Below are positions 1 through 5,101 of a DNA stretch of 5,309 bases, one piece after another. The position numbers and the translations under genes are program-made. The stretch comes from Segetimicrobium sp035279545 (lineage in GTDB: Bacteria; Sysuimicrobiota; Sysuimicrobiia; Sysuimicrobiales; Segetimicrobiaceae), in assembly GCA_035279545.1 (NCBI GenBank), contig DATEHM010000143.1, positions 1 to 5,309 on the forward strand. The letters run 5' to 3'. The notes under the pieces are model-generated. The model did not search any database, was not told the DNA's origin, and saw nothing but the letters and a program-made list of their open reading frames with translations. The stretch's first letter is position 1, and each line of letters starts with the position of its first letter.

Positions 1-194
1 GGGCGGTGCTCGAGGCCGCCGGCGTCCGCGACATCCTCACCAAGTCGCTCGGCAGCAGTAATCCCATCAACCAGGCGCGCGCGACCCTGAAGGGGATGCT
101 GGACATTCGGGATCCGCGTGATGTGGCCAAGGCGCGGCACAAGACCGTTGAGGAACTCATCGGCCGGAGGGCGGCCCAATGGCAGAGCGCGTGA
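1..194 (+). CDS. rpsE: 30S ribosomal protein S5 (uS5), C-terminal part, truncated by the window start
   Basis: Partial gene: the first full codon is at position 3 and the frame runs 63 codons to TGA at 192-194. The visible part is the S5 C-terminal domain, with the family signature AGVRDILTKSLGSSNPIN followed by RATLKGM and the closing KTVEEL. S5 is a small-subunit protein that helps form the mRNA entry region and contributes to decoding accuracy. The usual VV after NPIN is QA here, and about nine residues (RRAAQWQSA) follow the usual end at VEELIG. That tail arises because the reading frame continues through the Shine-Dalgarno sequence and start of rpmD, overlapping it by 16 nt. The N-terminal double-stranded-RNA-binding domain lies outside the window. 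Identification is secure from the motif and from its place before rpmD. Confidence 0.97.
   Translation, partial: AVLEAAGVRDILTKSLGSSNPINQARATLKGMLDIRDPRDVAKARHKTVEELIGRRAAQWQSA
166..171 (+). promoter_or_regulatory. Shine-Dalgarno sequence deciding the rpmD start
   Basis: GGAGGG lies 7 nt before the ATG at 179, inside the last codons of rpsE. The rival start, GTG at 191, would give a neat GTGA overlap with the rpsE stop but has no purine-rich sequence at the right distance. The ATG is therefore preferred. Confidence 0.7.
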
Positions 195-403
195 CGTCCG
201 CCCCCGGCAGGCAGGTGAAGCTGACCCTGCGGCGGAGCCTCATCGGCCGCCCGCCCGGTCAGCGGCGGATCGTCTGGGCGCTGGGCCTCCGGCGGGTGGG
301 GGCCGCGCGCGTGCATCCGCTCACCCCGTCGGTCGCCGGCGCGGTCCGGAAGATCGGGCACCTGGTCTCGATTGAAGAGGTGAAGCATGGCAAAACTGGG
401 TGA
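179..403 (+). CDS. rpmD: 50S ribosomal protein L30 (uL30), bacterial type
   Basis: The 74-residue product carries the L30 core at about residues 13-67: VKLTLRRSLIGRPPGQRRIVWALGLRRVG, then HLVSIEEV. L30 is a small ferredoxin-like-fold protein of the large subunit. Bacterial L30 is usually about 58-62 residues, so this one is long at both ends. It has about 11 extra residues before the core (MAERVTSAPGR) and a short tail, KHGKTG. The tail is encoded across the Shine-Dalgarno sequence and first codons of rplO, giving a 17-nt overlap. A GTG at 191 would remove four of the extra N-terminal residues but lacks a ribosome-binding site. It overlaps rpsE by 16 nt, so translation is probably coupled on both sides. 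Function is certain; the exact start is moderately sure. Confidence 0.94.
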   Translation: MAERVTSAPGRQVKLTLRRSLIGRPPGQRRIVWALGLRRVGAARVHPLTPSVAGAVRKIGHLVSIEEVKHGKTG

Positions 404-854
404 TCTGCGGCCGGCCCGCGGTGCCCGCCGTCCCTCCCGCCGGCTCGGACGCGGGGGATCGTCGGGGCGGGGCAACACCGCCGGCCGGGGCAGCAAGGGG
501 CAGAAGGCGCGCACGGGCGGGCAGACCCGGCCCGGGTTCGAGGGCGGCCAGCTCCCGCTGATAAAGCGGGTCCCGTACCGGCGGGGCATCCGCGGGGCGG
601 GGAGCGACATGGTGGGCGGCGGCCCGCGGTCCCGGATGGGGATCGTGAACGTCGGCCGGCTGGGCGTGTTTCCGGCCGGCAGCGAGGTCACCCCGGAGCG
701 GCTGCGGGAGGCTGAGCTGGTGCACGAGCGCCGGGTCAAGATCCTCGGGACGGGGGAGCTTCCCCACGCCCTGACCGTCAAGGCGCACGCGTTCAGCAAA
801 GGCGCGCGGGCGCGGATCGAGGCCGCCGGAGGCACGGTGGAGGTGCTGGCATGA
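387..854 (+). CDS. rplO: 50S ribosomal protein L15 (uL15)
   Basis: The 155-residue product starts with the L15 opening LGDLRPARGARRPSRRLGRG. The Gly/Arg/Lys-rich 23S rRNA-binding arm TAGRGSKGQKARTGG spans residues 31-45, and the hallmark GFEGGQLPL spans residues 50-58. The C-terminal domain ends with ALTVKAHAFSKGARARIEAAGGTVEV. L15 is a late-assembling large-subunit protein near the peptidyl-transferase region. Residues about 70-82 (GAGSDMVGGGPRS) form a glycine-rich stretch roughly eight residues longer than the matching loop of E. coli L15. That explains why the protein is slightly longer than the usual 145-150. The ATG at 387 follows AGAGG with about 6 nt spacing. It overlaps rpmD by 17 nt and shares ATGA with secY. 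Confidence 0.97.
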   Translation: MAKLGDLRPARGARRPSRRLGRGGSSGRGNTAGRGSKGQKARTGGQTRPGFEGGQLPLIKRVPYRRGIRGAGSDMVGGGPRSRMGIVNVGRLGVFPAGSEVTPERLREAELVHERRVKILGTGELPHALTVKAHAFSKGARARIEAAGGTVEVLA

Positions 855-2119
855 TCCCCGGGCTGGCGAACATCCTGCGCATCCCGGACCTCCGCCGGAA
901 GTTCCTGTTCACGATCGGCATGCTGGCGATTTTCCGTCTGGGCTCGCACATCCCGGTCCCCGGGGTCGACGTCGGGCGCCTGCAGAGCCTCTTCAACCAA
1001 CAGGGGAACGTCTTCGGGTTCATCGACCTGTTCGTCGGTGGCGCCCTGTCGCGGTTCGCTCTGTTCGCGCTGGGGGTGTTTCCCTACATCACCGCGTCGA
1101 TTATCTTCAGCCTGCTCGAGGTCGTCTTCCCCCGCTTGAAGGAGATCCACCGCGAGGAAGGCGAGGCGGGACGGCGCAGGATCGGCCAGTATACGCTGTA
1201 CCTCTCGGTCGTCCTCGCCGTGATCCAGGGCGTCGGCCAGACGATCCTGATCCGGAACCTCGGCGCGCTGCCCGACTCCCGGCCGATCGTCTTCGCCGAG
1301 ATCGTCGCCACCCTGGTGGCGGGGACGATGGTGTTGACCTGGATGGGCTCGATCATGACCGAGTACGGGATCGGCAACGGGGTGTCGCTGATCATCTTCG
1401 GGGGGATCGTCTCCCGGTTGCCCAACCAACTCTCCCAGACGATCGGCTTGGTCAAGGTCGGCGAGGCGTCGATGTTCCGCGCGATCGCCGACGTGGCGGT
1501 GATCATCCTCAGCATCGTCCTGGTGATCATCGTCACCCAGGCTGTGCGCAAGGTGCCGATCCAGTACGCCAAGCGGATCGTGGGACGCCGAATGGTCGGC
1601 GGGCAGACCACCCACCTGCCGATCCGGATCGCCTCGGCGGGGGTGATCCCGATCATCTTCGCCATCTCGGTCCTGCAGTTCCCGCAGACGATCGCGCAGT
1701 TCTCGGCGATCCCGTGGCTCCAGCGCATCGGTACCGCGCTGAGCATCAACAACCCGTTGGGGGCGGGGGCCTACTTCGTCCTCATCATCGTGTTCACGTA
1801 CTTCTACACGGCGGTGAGCTTCGACCCGGAGGACGTCTCCGACAACATCAAGAAATACGGCGGGTTTATCCCCGGGATCCGCCCCGGCCGGCCGACCACC
1901 GACTACCTGACGCGTATCCTGGAGCGGCTCACCCTCGTCGGCGCGCTGTTCCTGGCAGTGATCGCCGTCGGGCCGATTCTGCTGGGCCGGTTCACCGGGC
2001 AGCTCACGTTGTACCTCACCGGGACCTCGCTGCTGATCGTGGTAGGGGTGGCGCTGGAGACGATGAAGCAGATCGAGGCGTACGTCCTGATGCGCCACTA
2101 CGAAGGCTTCATGAAGTGA
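851..2119 (+). CDS. secY: Protein translocase subunit SecY, channel of the SecYEG translocon
   Basis: The 422-residue membrane protein has about ten hydrophobic helices. Approximate spans are 16-35, 61-90, 113-134, 146-168, 175-190, 210-230, 258-282, 304-322, 361-380 and 386-404. SecY forms the plasma-membrane pore through which SecA or ribosomes push unfolded proteins. Signature segments are RLGSHIPVPG (29-38), the plug region GGALSRFALFALG, the loop KEIHREEGEAGRRRIGQYT, GIGNGVSLIIF (173-183), YAKR (239-242) and IPGIRPG (340-346). The last contains Arg344, equivalent to E. coli Arg357, which is important for SecA function. Length is normal. Two lateral-gate positions differ from the common pattern: Ser87 where E. 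coli has Gln93, and Ala261 where E. coli has Asn270. The start ATG shares ATGA with the rplO stop and follows a strong GGAGGTG at 839-845 with 5 nt spacing. Confidence 0.98.
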   Translation: MIPGLANILRIPDLRRKFLFTIGMLAIFRLGSHIPVPGVDVGRLQSLFNQQGNVFGFIDLFVGGALSRFALFALGVFPYITASIIFSLLEVVFPRLKEIHREEGEAGRRRIGQYTLYLSVVLAVIQGVGQTILIRNLGALPDSRPIVFAEIVATLVAGTMVLTWMGSIMTEYGIGNGVSLIIFGGIVSRLPNQLSQTIGLVKVGEASMFRAIADVAVIILSIVLVIIVTQAVRKVPIQYAKRIVGRRMVGGQTTHLPIRIASAGVIPIIFAISVLQFPQTIAQFSAIPWLQRIGTALSINNPLGAGAYFVLIIVFTYFYTAVSFDPEDVSDNIKKYGGFIPGIRPGRPTTDYLTRILERLTLVGALFLAVIAVGPILLGRFTGQLTLYLTGTSLLIVVGVALETMKQIEAYVLMRHYEGFMK

Positions 2120-2133
2120 TGAGCGCCGTATGA
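2119..2133 (+). other. Four-codon micro-ORF bridging the secY stop and adk start
   Basis: The reading frame ATG AGC GCC GTA TGA begins on the last base of the secY stop (TGATG) and ends over the adk start (ATGA). It is too short to encode a functional protein. A possible role is inferred: ribosomes finishing secY could restart here, then stop on top of the adk ATG, which has no clear Shine-Dalgarno sequence of its own. It may equally be chance. Confidence 0.3.
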
Positions 2134-2789
2134 ACCTCGTGTTTATGGGGCCGCCCGGCGCCGGGAAGGGGACCCAGGCCGCGCTATTTCACGATCGCTA
2201 CGGGCTGCCGCACGTGTCCACCGGGGACATGTTCCGGGCGGCGGTGCGCGACCAGACGGACGTCGGCCAGCGCGCGCGCGAATACATGCAGCGCGGGGAC
2301 CTCGTTCCCGACGAAACCGTCGATGAGATCGTCCGGATCCGCCTCAACGAGTCGGACTGCAGCGGAGGGTTCATCCTCGACGGCTACCCCCGCACGCTGC
2401 CCCAGGCCGAGTTTCTGGACGCGTTCCTCGCCGAACGGCACGACAGCCTCGACGCGGTGGTGTCCTTCGAGATCCGAGATGAGGTGCTCCTGCGGCGGCT
2501 GACCGGGCGGCGGGTCTGCCCGCGCTGCGGGTCGATCTACCACCTGGACCACAAGCCCCCCCGGGTCCCGGGGCGGTGCGATCTCGACGGCGCCGCGCTC
2601 GTCCAGCGCAAGGACGACGCCCCGGATACGGTGCTGCACCGCATCCAGGTCTTCCGCCAATGGACGGCTCCGCTTGTGGATTACTACCGGAATCGCGGGC
2701 TGTTCCTCGCCGTGGACGCCGAGCGGCCCGTGGGGATCGTGCACGAGGAGATCCTCGAATTCGCCAAAACGCGGGCGGGGCGGGTATGA
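2130..2789 (+). CDS. adk: Adenylate kinase, long form with zinc-binding lid
   Basis: The 219-residue cytoplasmic enzyme interconverts ATP + AMP and 2 ADP. The P-loop GPPGAGKGT is at residues 7-15 with Lys13. The AMP site has STGDMFR (30-36, Thr31 and Arg36) and DGYPRT (84-89, Arg88). Further catalytic or lid arginines are Arg123, Arg127, Arg160 and Arg171. The lid (about 126-164) carries Cys130, Cys133, Cys150 and Asp153. This is the C-X2-C, C-X2-D zinc site described for the Geobacillus stearothermophilus enzyme, at the same numbering as I recall it. Length is typical of the long bacterial form. Its place between secY and map is standard. No upstream in-frame start exists before the stop at 2112-2114. 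The Shine-Dalgarno sequence is weak (GATGAG at best), so coupling to secY is likely. It shares ATGA with map. Confidence 0.98.
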   Translation: MNLVFMGPPGAGKGTQAALFHDRYGLPHVSTGDMFRAAVRDQTDVGQRAREYMQRGDLVPDETVDEIVRIRLNESDCSGGFILDGYPRTLPQAEFLDAFLAERHDSLDAVVSFEIRDEVLLRRLTGRRVCPRCGSIYHLDHKPPRVPGRCDLDGAALVQRKDDAPDTVLHRIQVFRQWTAPLVDYYRNRGLFLAVDAERPVGIVHEEILEFAKTRAGRV

Positions 2790-3550
2790 TCGTGCTCAAG
2801 TCCCAGACCGATCTGACCGCGATGCGCCGCTCCGGGGAGGCGGCGGCCCAGGCGCTGCAGACCGTCGTCGCCGCGGTGCGCCCGGGGGTGACCACGGCGG
2901 AGCTCGACCGGATCGCCGAAGCAGAGATCCGGCGGCTGGGCGGGGTGCCGTCGTTCCTGGGATACCGCGGGTTCCCGGCGAGCATCTGCGCTTCCGTGAA
3001 CGACCAGGTCGTCCACGGGATCCCGGGGCCCCGGGAGCTCCACGATGGCGAGGTGGTCAGCGTGGACCTCGGGGTGGTGCTGGATGGGTTCCACGGAGAC
3101 CTGGCGGTGACGGTGGCCGTGGGGGAGGTCTCCGAGGCGGTGACGCGGCTGCTGCGGGTCACGGCGGAGGCCTTGCAGGTCGGCATCCGCGCGATCCGGC
3201 CGGACGGCCACCTCGGCGACGTCAGCGCGGCGATCCAGCAGCATGTCGAGCGGCACGGCTACACGGTGGTTCGGGAGTTTGCCGGCCACGGGATCGGCCG
3301 CAGGCTGCACGAGGAGCCCCAGGTGCCCAACTTCGGCCGCCCGGGGAACGGCGTCGTCCTGCGCCCGGGGATGACACTCGCCATCGAGCCGATGGTCAAC
3401 ATGGGCAGCGCGGAAGTCGTCATGGACCCGGACGGGTGGACGGTCCGGACGCAGGACCGCAAGCCGTCCGCGCACTTCGAGCACACGGTGGCGGTGGGTG
3501 AGGACGGCCCGATCATCCTCACTGGACTTCCTGTCGGTGGACCGGTATAA
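2786..3550 (+). CDS. map: Type I methionine aminopeptidase
   Basis: The 254-residue cytoplasmic metalloprotease removes the initiator methionine from new proteins when the second residue is small. It shows the complete pita-bread-fold metal site. The ligands are Asp94 (SVDLG), Asp105 (FHGDLAVT), His168 (FAGHGIG), Glu201 (AIEPM) and Glu232 (FEHTV). The substrate-site histidines are His77 (VVHGIP) and His175 (RLHEEPQVPN). Length is normal for the type Ia enzyme, without an N-terminal zinc-finger or SH3-binding extension. The start is the ATG at 2786, inside the ATGA that ends adk. The frame stays open further upstream, but only as an out-of-frame shadow of adk. No strong Shine-Dalgarno sequence precedes it. 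The gene ends in TAATG shared with the next gene. Confidence 0.98.
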   Translation: MIVLKSQTDLTAMRRSGEAAAQALQTVVAAVRPGVTTAELDRIAEAEIRRLGGVPSFLGYRGFPASICASVNDQVVHGIPGPRELHDGEVVSVDLGVVLDGFHGDLAVTVAVGEVSEAVTRLLRVTAEALQVGIRAIRPDGHLGDVSAAIQQHVERHGYTVVREFAGHGIGRRLHEEPQVPNFGRPGNGVVLRPGMTLAIEPMVNMGSAEVVMDPDGWTVRTQDRKPSAHFEHTVAVGEDGPIILTGLPVGGPV

Positions 3551-3551
3551 T
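3523..3551 (+). promoter_or_regulatory. Candidate internal sigma-70-type promoter
   Basis: TGGACT at 3523-3528 (four of six matches to TTGACA) is followed after exactly 17 nt by a perfect TATAAT at 3546-3551. A perfect -10 hexamer with ideal spacing is unlikely by chance in such GC-rich DNA. Transcription would start near 3557-3560, inside the KOW gene and past its ATG. Such a transcript would therefore supply infA, rpmJ, rpsM, rpsK and rpsD rather than the KOW protein. Part of the TATAAT also serves as the map stop and KOW start (TAATG), which could account for the hexamer without a promoter. Confidence 0.45.
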
Positions 3552-3849
3552 GAATCTTTGCTTGGTTGAGAAGGATCCCCCCTCGGGTCTGCTGGGGCGC
3601 CTCGCCACGTCGCGCTCGGGTCGAGATGCGGGCGCCGTCTACCTGGTGGTCGGGGCGGCGGGCCCCGGCCTCGTGCTGGTCGCCGACGGTCGCACCCGGT
3701 CCGTGTCCCGTCCCAAGCGGAAGAACACGAAGCACCTGGATCTGGGGGGGAGCGCCCCCGCCGCCCTGGCCTCCAAGCTCGCGACCGGGGAGACGGTGAC
3801 CGACGAGGAGATCCGAGCGGCGCTCTCCGGGCGGGCGGTCGCAAAGTAG
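3550..3849 (+). CDS. KOW-domain RNA-binding protein, L14e/L6e/L27e-like
   Basis: The 99-residue product matches the small KOW proteins found between map and infA in many Gram-positive bacteria. These resemble archaeal and eukaryotic ribosomal protein L14e. The KOW core lies at about residues 15-63: LGRLATSRSGRDAGAVYLVV, then GLVLVADGRTRSVSRPKRKN and KHL. The tail ends with the family-like TDEEIRAAL. RNA or ribosome binding is inferred from the fold; the precise function in bacteria is not settled. The stretch MNLCLVEKDPPSG before the core is about ten residues longer than I expect for the family, so the true start is uncertain. Downstream TTG or CTG codons have no convincing Shine-Dalgarno sequence. 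A weak GGTGGA (3536-3541) precedes the ATG, which overlaps the map stop as TAATG. Only 1 nt separates it from infA. Confidence 0.85.
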   Translation: MNLCLVEKDPPSGLLGRLATSRSGRDAGAVYLVVGAAGPGLVLVADGRTRSVSRPKRKNTKHLDLGGSAPAALASKLATGETVTDEEIRAALSGRAVAK

Positions 3850-3850
3850 C

Positions 3851-4069
3851 ATGGCGAAGAAGGACGTGATCGAGGTCGAAGGGACCGTGGTCGAGGTCCT
3901 CCCCAACGCGATGTTTCGAGTGGAGCTGTCATCGGGGCACAAGGTCCTGGCGCATATTTCCGGCAAGATGCGGATTCACTTCATCCGCATCCTGCCGGGG
4001 GACCGGGTGAAGGTGGAGCTCTCGCCCTACGATCCGACCCGGGGCCGGATCACCTACCGGTTCCGGTAG
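3851..4069 (+). CDS. infA: Translation initiation factor IF-1
   Basis: The 72-residue protein has exactly the usual IF-1 length and a single S1-like OB fold across nearly all of it. Recognisable segments are MAKKDVIEVEGTVVEVLPNAMFRVEL, GHKVLAHISGKMR, IRILPGDRVKVELSPYD and the basic end GRITYRFR. IF-1 binds the A site of the 30S subunit near 16S helix 44 and S12, cooperating with IF-2 and IF-3 during initiation. The ATG is 1 nt after the KOW stop and lacks a clear Shine-Dalgarno sequence, so it probably depends on ribosomes leaving the KOW gene. It is the last gene of the tightly packed part of the cluster. Confidence 0.98.
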   Translation: MAKKDVIEVEGTVVEVLPNAMFRVELSSGHKVLAHISGKMRIHFIRILPGDRVKVELSPYDPTRGRITYRFR

Positions 4070-4100
4070 CGGGCGGCGACAGCGGAGAGGGTGGTGGCAC

Positions 4101-4214
4101 GTGAAGGTGCGGGCATCGGTGAAGCGGATGTGCGAGAAGTGCAAGATCGTCAAGCGGGGCAATCGCGTGCTGGTGATCTGCGACAATCCCAAGCACAAGC
4201 AGAAACAGGGCTAG
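4101..4214 (+). CDS. rpmJ: 50S ribosomal protein L36 (bL36), zinc-ribbon type
   Basis: A 37-residue protein starting at GTG: MKVRASVKRMCEKCKIVKRG, then NRVLVICDNPKHKQKQG. It has the standard length and sequence of the zinc-binding L36 form. The ligands Cys11, Cys14, Cys27 and His32 are spaced C-X2-C-X12-C-X4-H. L36 stabilises 23S rRNA in the large subunit. The GTG start is supported by exact alignment to the family N-terminus MKVR and by the purine-rich GAGAGGGTGG at 4085-4094, 6 nt upstream. The infA-rpmJ-rpsM order is standard. The spacer of 31 nt before it holds no visible hairpin. A cysteine-free L36 paralogue used under zinc limitation, if this organism has one, would be elsewhere. Confidence 0.97.
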   Translation: MKVRASVKRMCEKCKIVKRGNRVLVICDNPKHKQKQG

Positions 4215-4248
4215 CCCGCGCTGAAGGATCGCGGCTGAGGAGGCACGT

Positions 4249-4650
4249 ATGGCGCGCATCGCTGGGGTAGATCTTCCGAGAGAGAAGCGGGTCCAGGTCG
4301 CCTTGAGCTACATCTACGGGATCGGGCGGAGCCGGGCGAACGAGATCCTCCAGATCACCGGCGTCAACCCCGACACCCGGGTGCGGAGCCTCACCGATGA
4401 AGAGGTCACCCGCCTGCGCGAGGTGATCGACCGGAACTACAAGGTGGAGGGCGACCTGCGCCGGGACGTGGCGATGGACATCCGGCGGCTCGTGGAGATC
4501 GGCTCCTACCGGGGCCAGCGCCACCGCAAGGGGCTCCCGGTGCGGGGGCAGCGCACCCGCACCAACGCCCGCACCCGCAAGGGACCGCGCAAGACCGTCG
4601 GCCGCGCCAAGCCGAAGGCGGCGACCGCGGCCCCGGCGGCGGCATCCTAG
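4249..4650 (+). CDS. rpsM: 30S ribosomal protein S13 (uS13)
   Basis: The 133-residue protein opens with MARIAGVDLPREKRVQVALS and the helix-two-turn-helix region YIYGIGRSRANEIL. The strongly basic segment GSYRGQRHRKGLPVRGQRTR follows, then TNARTRKGPRKT, ending near residue 116. S13 sits on the 30S head and contacts P-site tRNA and the large subunit (bridge B1). The usual length is about 121-126. The extra residues are an Ala-rich, low-complexity tail (KPKAATAAPAAAS) that is probably disordered near the P-site tRNA. The start is firm, with GAGGAGG at 4237-4243 five nt before the ATG. In E. coli the leader of rpsM holds the S4-binding pseudoknot. I cannot recognise that structure in the 34-nt spacer here. 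Confidence 0.98.
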   Translation: MARIAGVDLPREKRVQVALSYIYGIGRSRANEILQITGVNPDTRVRSLTDEEVTRLREVIDRNYKVEGDLRRDVAMDIRRLVEIGSYRGQRHRKGLPVRGQRTRTNARTRKGPRKTVGRAKPKAATAAPAAAS

Positions 4651-4692
4651 CGCGGCGAGAGGCGGCTTGGGGGATCAACCGGAAGACGACGT

Positions 4693-4698
4693 AGGAGG
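4693..4698 (+). promoter_or_regulatory. Shine-Dalgarno sequence deciding the rpsK start
   Basis: AGGAGG is followed by two in-frame ATG codons in tandem, at 4701 and 4704. Spacing is 2 nt to the first and 5 nt to the second. The second is therefore the better start and gives the family-like beginning MAKGPRGKRR. Confidence 0.75.
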
Positions 4699-4703
4699 CG
4701 ATG

Positions 4704-5090
4704 ATGGCAAAGGGGCCTCGCGGCAAGCGGCGGGAAAAGAAGAACGTTCCGGCGGGCATCGCACACATCCAGTCCACGTTCAATAATACGGTCGTGACGA
4801 TCAGCGACCTCCAGGGCAATGTCCTGGCCTGGGCGAGCTCGGGGACCTCGGGGTTCAAAGGGTCCCGCAAGGGCACCCCATTCGCCGCGGGCCTCGCCGC
4901 GGAGAACGCCGCCCGCAAGGCGATGGAGCAGGGGGTCCGCCAGGTGGAGGTCTTCGTGAAAGGGCCGGGCTCGGGGCGCGAGGCGGCGATCCGCTCGCTC
5001 CAGGCGGCCGGGCTGGAGGTCAACCTGATCAAGGATGTGACGCCCATCCCGCACGATGGGTGCCGGCCGCCCAAGCGGCGGCGGGTGTAA
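4704..5090 (+). CDS. rpsK: 30S ribosomal protein S11 (uS11)
   Basis: The 128-residue protein (129 if the ATG at 4701 is used) shows the S11 pattern throughout: AHIQSTFNNTVVTISDLQGN, WASSGTSGFKGSRKGTPFAA, VKGPGSGREAAIRSL and the terminal DVTPIPHDGCRPPKRRRV. S11 is on the 30S platform, where it binds 16S rRNA near the E-site mRNA. Length is typical. Residue 118 is Asp in PHDGCRPP, where E. coli and many bacteria have Asn in PHNGCRPP; that Asn is reported to become isoaspartate. Gly63 in FAAGLAAE also replaces the common Gln. The start at 4704 is chosen from Shine-Dalgarno spacing. The 50-nt stretch between the rpsM and rpsK reading frames holds only this ribosome-binding site. Confidence 0.97.
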   Translation: MAKGPRGKRREKKNVPAGIAHIQSTFNNTVVTISDLQGNVLAWASSGTSGFKGSRKGTPFAAGLAAENAARKAMEQGVRQVEVFVKGPGSGREAAIRSLQAAGLEVNLIKDVTPIPHDGCRPPKRRRV

Positions 5091-5101
5091 AAGGAGGCCG
5101 T

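Noticed and set aside
191..194. GTGA overlap as an alternative rpmD start
   Set aside because: The overlap is attractive, but no Shine-Dalgarno sequence precedes it, whereas GGAGGG sits 7 nt before the ATG at 179.
1334..1339. TTGACC resembling a -35 box inside secY
   Set aside because: No -10-like hexamer occurs at 16-18 nt downstream, and the bases are explained by conserved coding sequence.
1084..1752. Open frame on the - strand (222 codons) opposite secY
   Set aside because: It is the complement of conserved SecY codons and resembles no protein I know. The hydrophobic, repetitive composition comes from the reverse complement of membrane-helix codons.
2674..3501. Open + frame running through adk and map in a different phase
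   Set aside because: The product is Gly/Arg/Pro-rich low complexity, while both real genes are intact in their own frames with all catalytic residues.
2684..3844. Long open frame on the - strand (386 codons) opposite adk, map and the KOW gene
   Set aside because: It lies antisense to three well-identified genes. Its product is Arg/Pro/Gly-rich with no recognisable domain, as expected from stop-poor GC-rich DNA.
4070..4100. Possible terminator between infA and rpmJ
   Set aside because: The spacer is purine-rich with no inverted repeat or T tract, and its 3' part serves as the rpmJ ribosome-binding site.
4215..4248. Possible S4-binding autoregulatory pseudoknot before rpsM
   Set aside because: The spacer is short and shows no convincing nested stems. 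A structure extending into rpmJ or rpsM could not be judged without folding and comparison with relatives.
4651..4700. Possible terminator or attenuator between rpsM and rpsK
   Set aside because: There is no GC-rich hairpin followed by a T run, and the only clear signal is the AGGAGG for rpsK.
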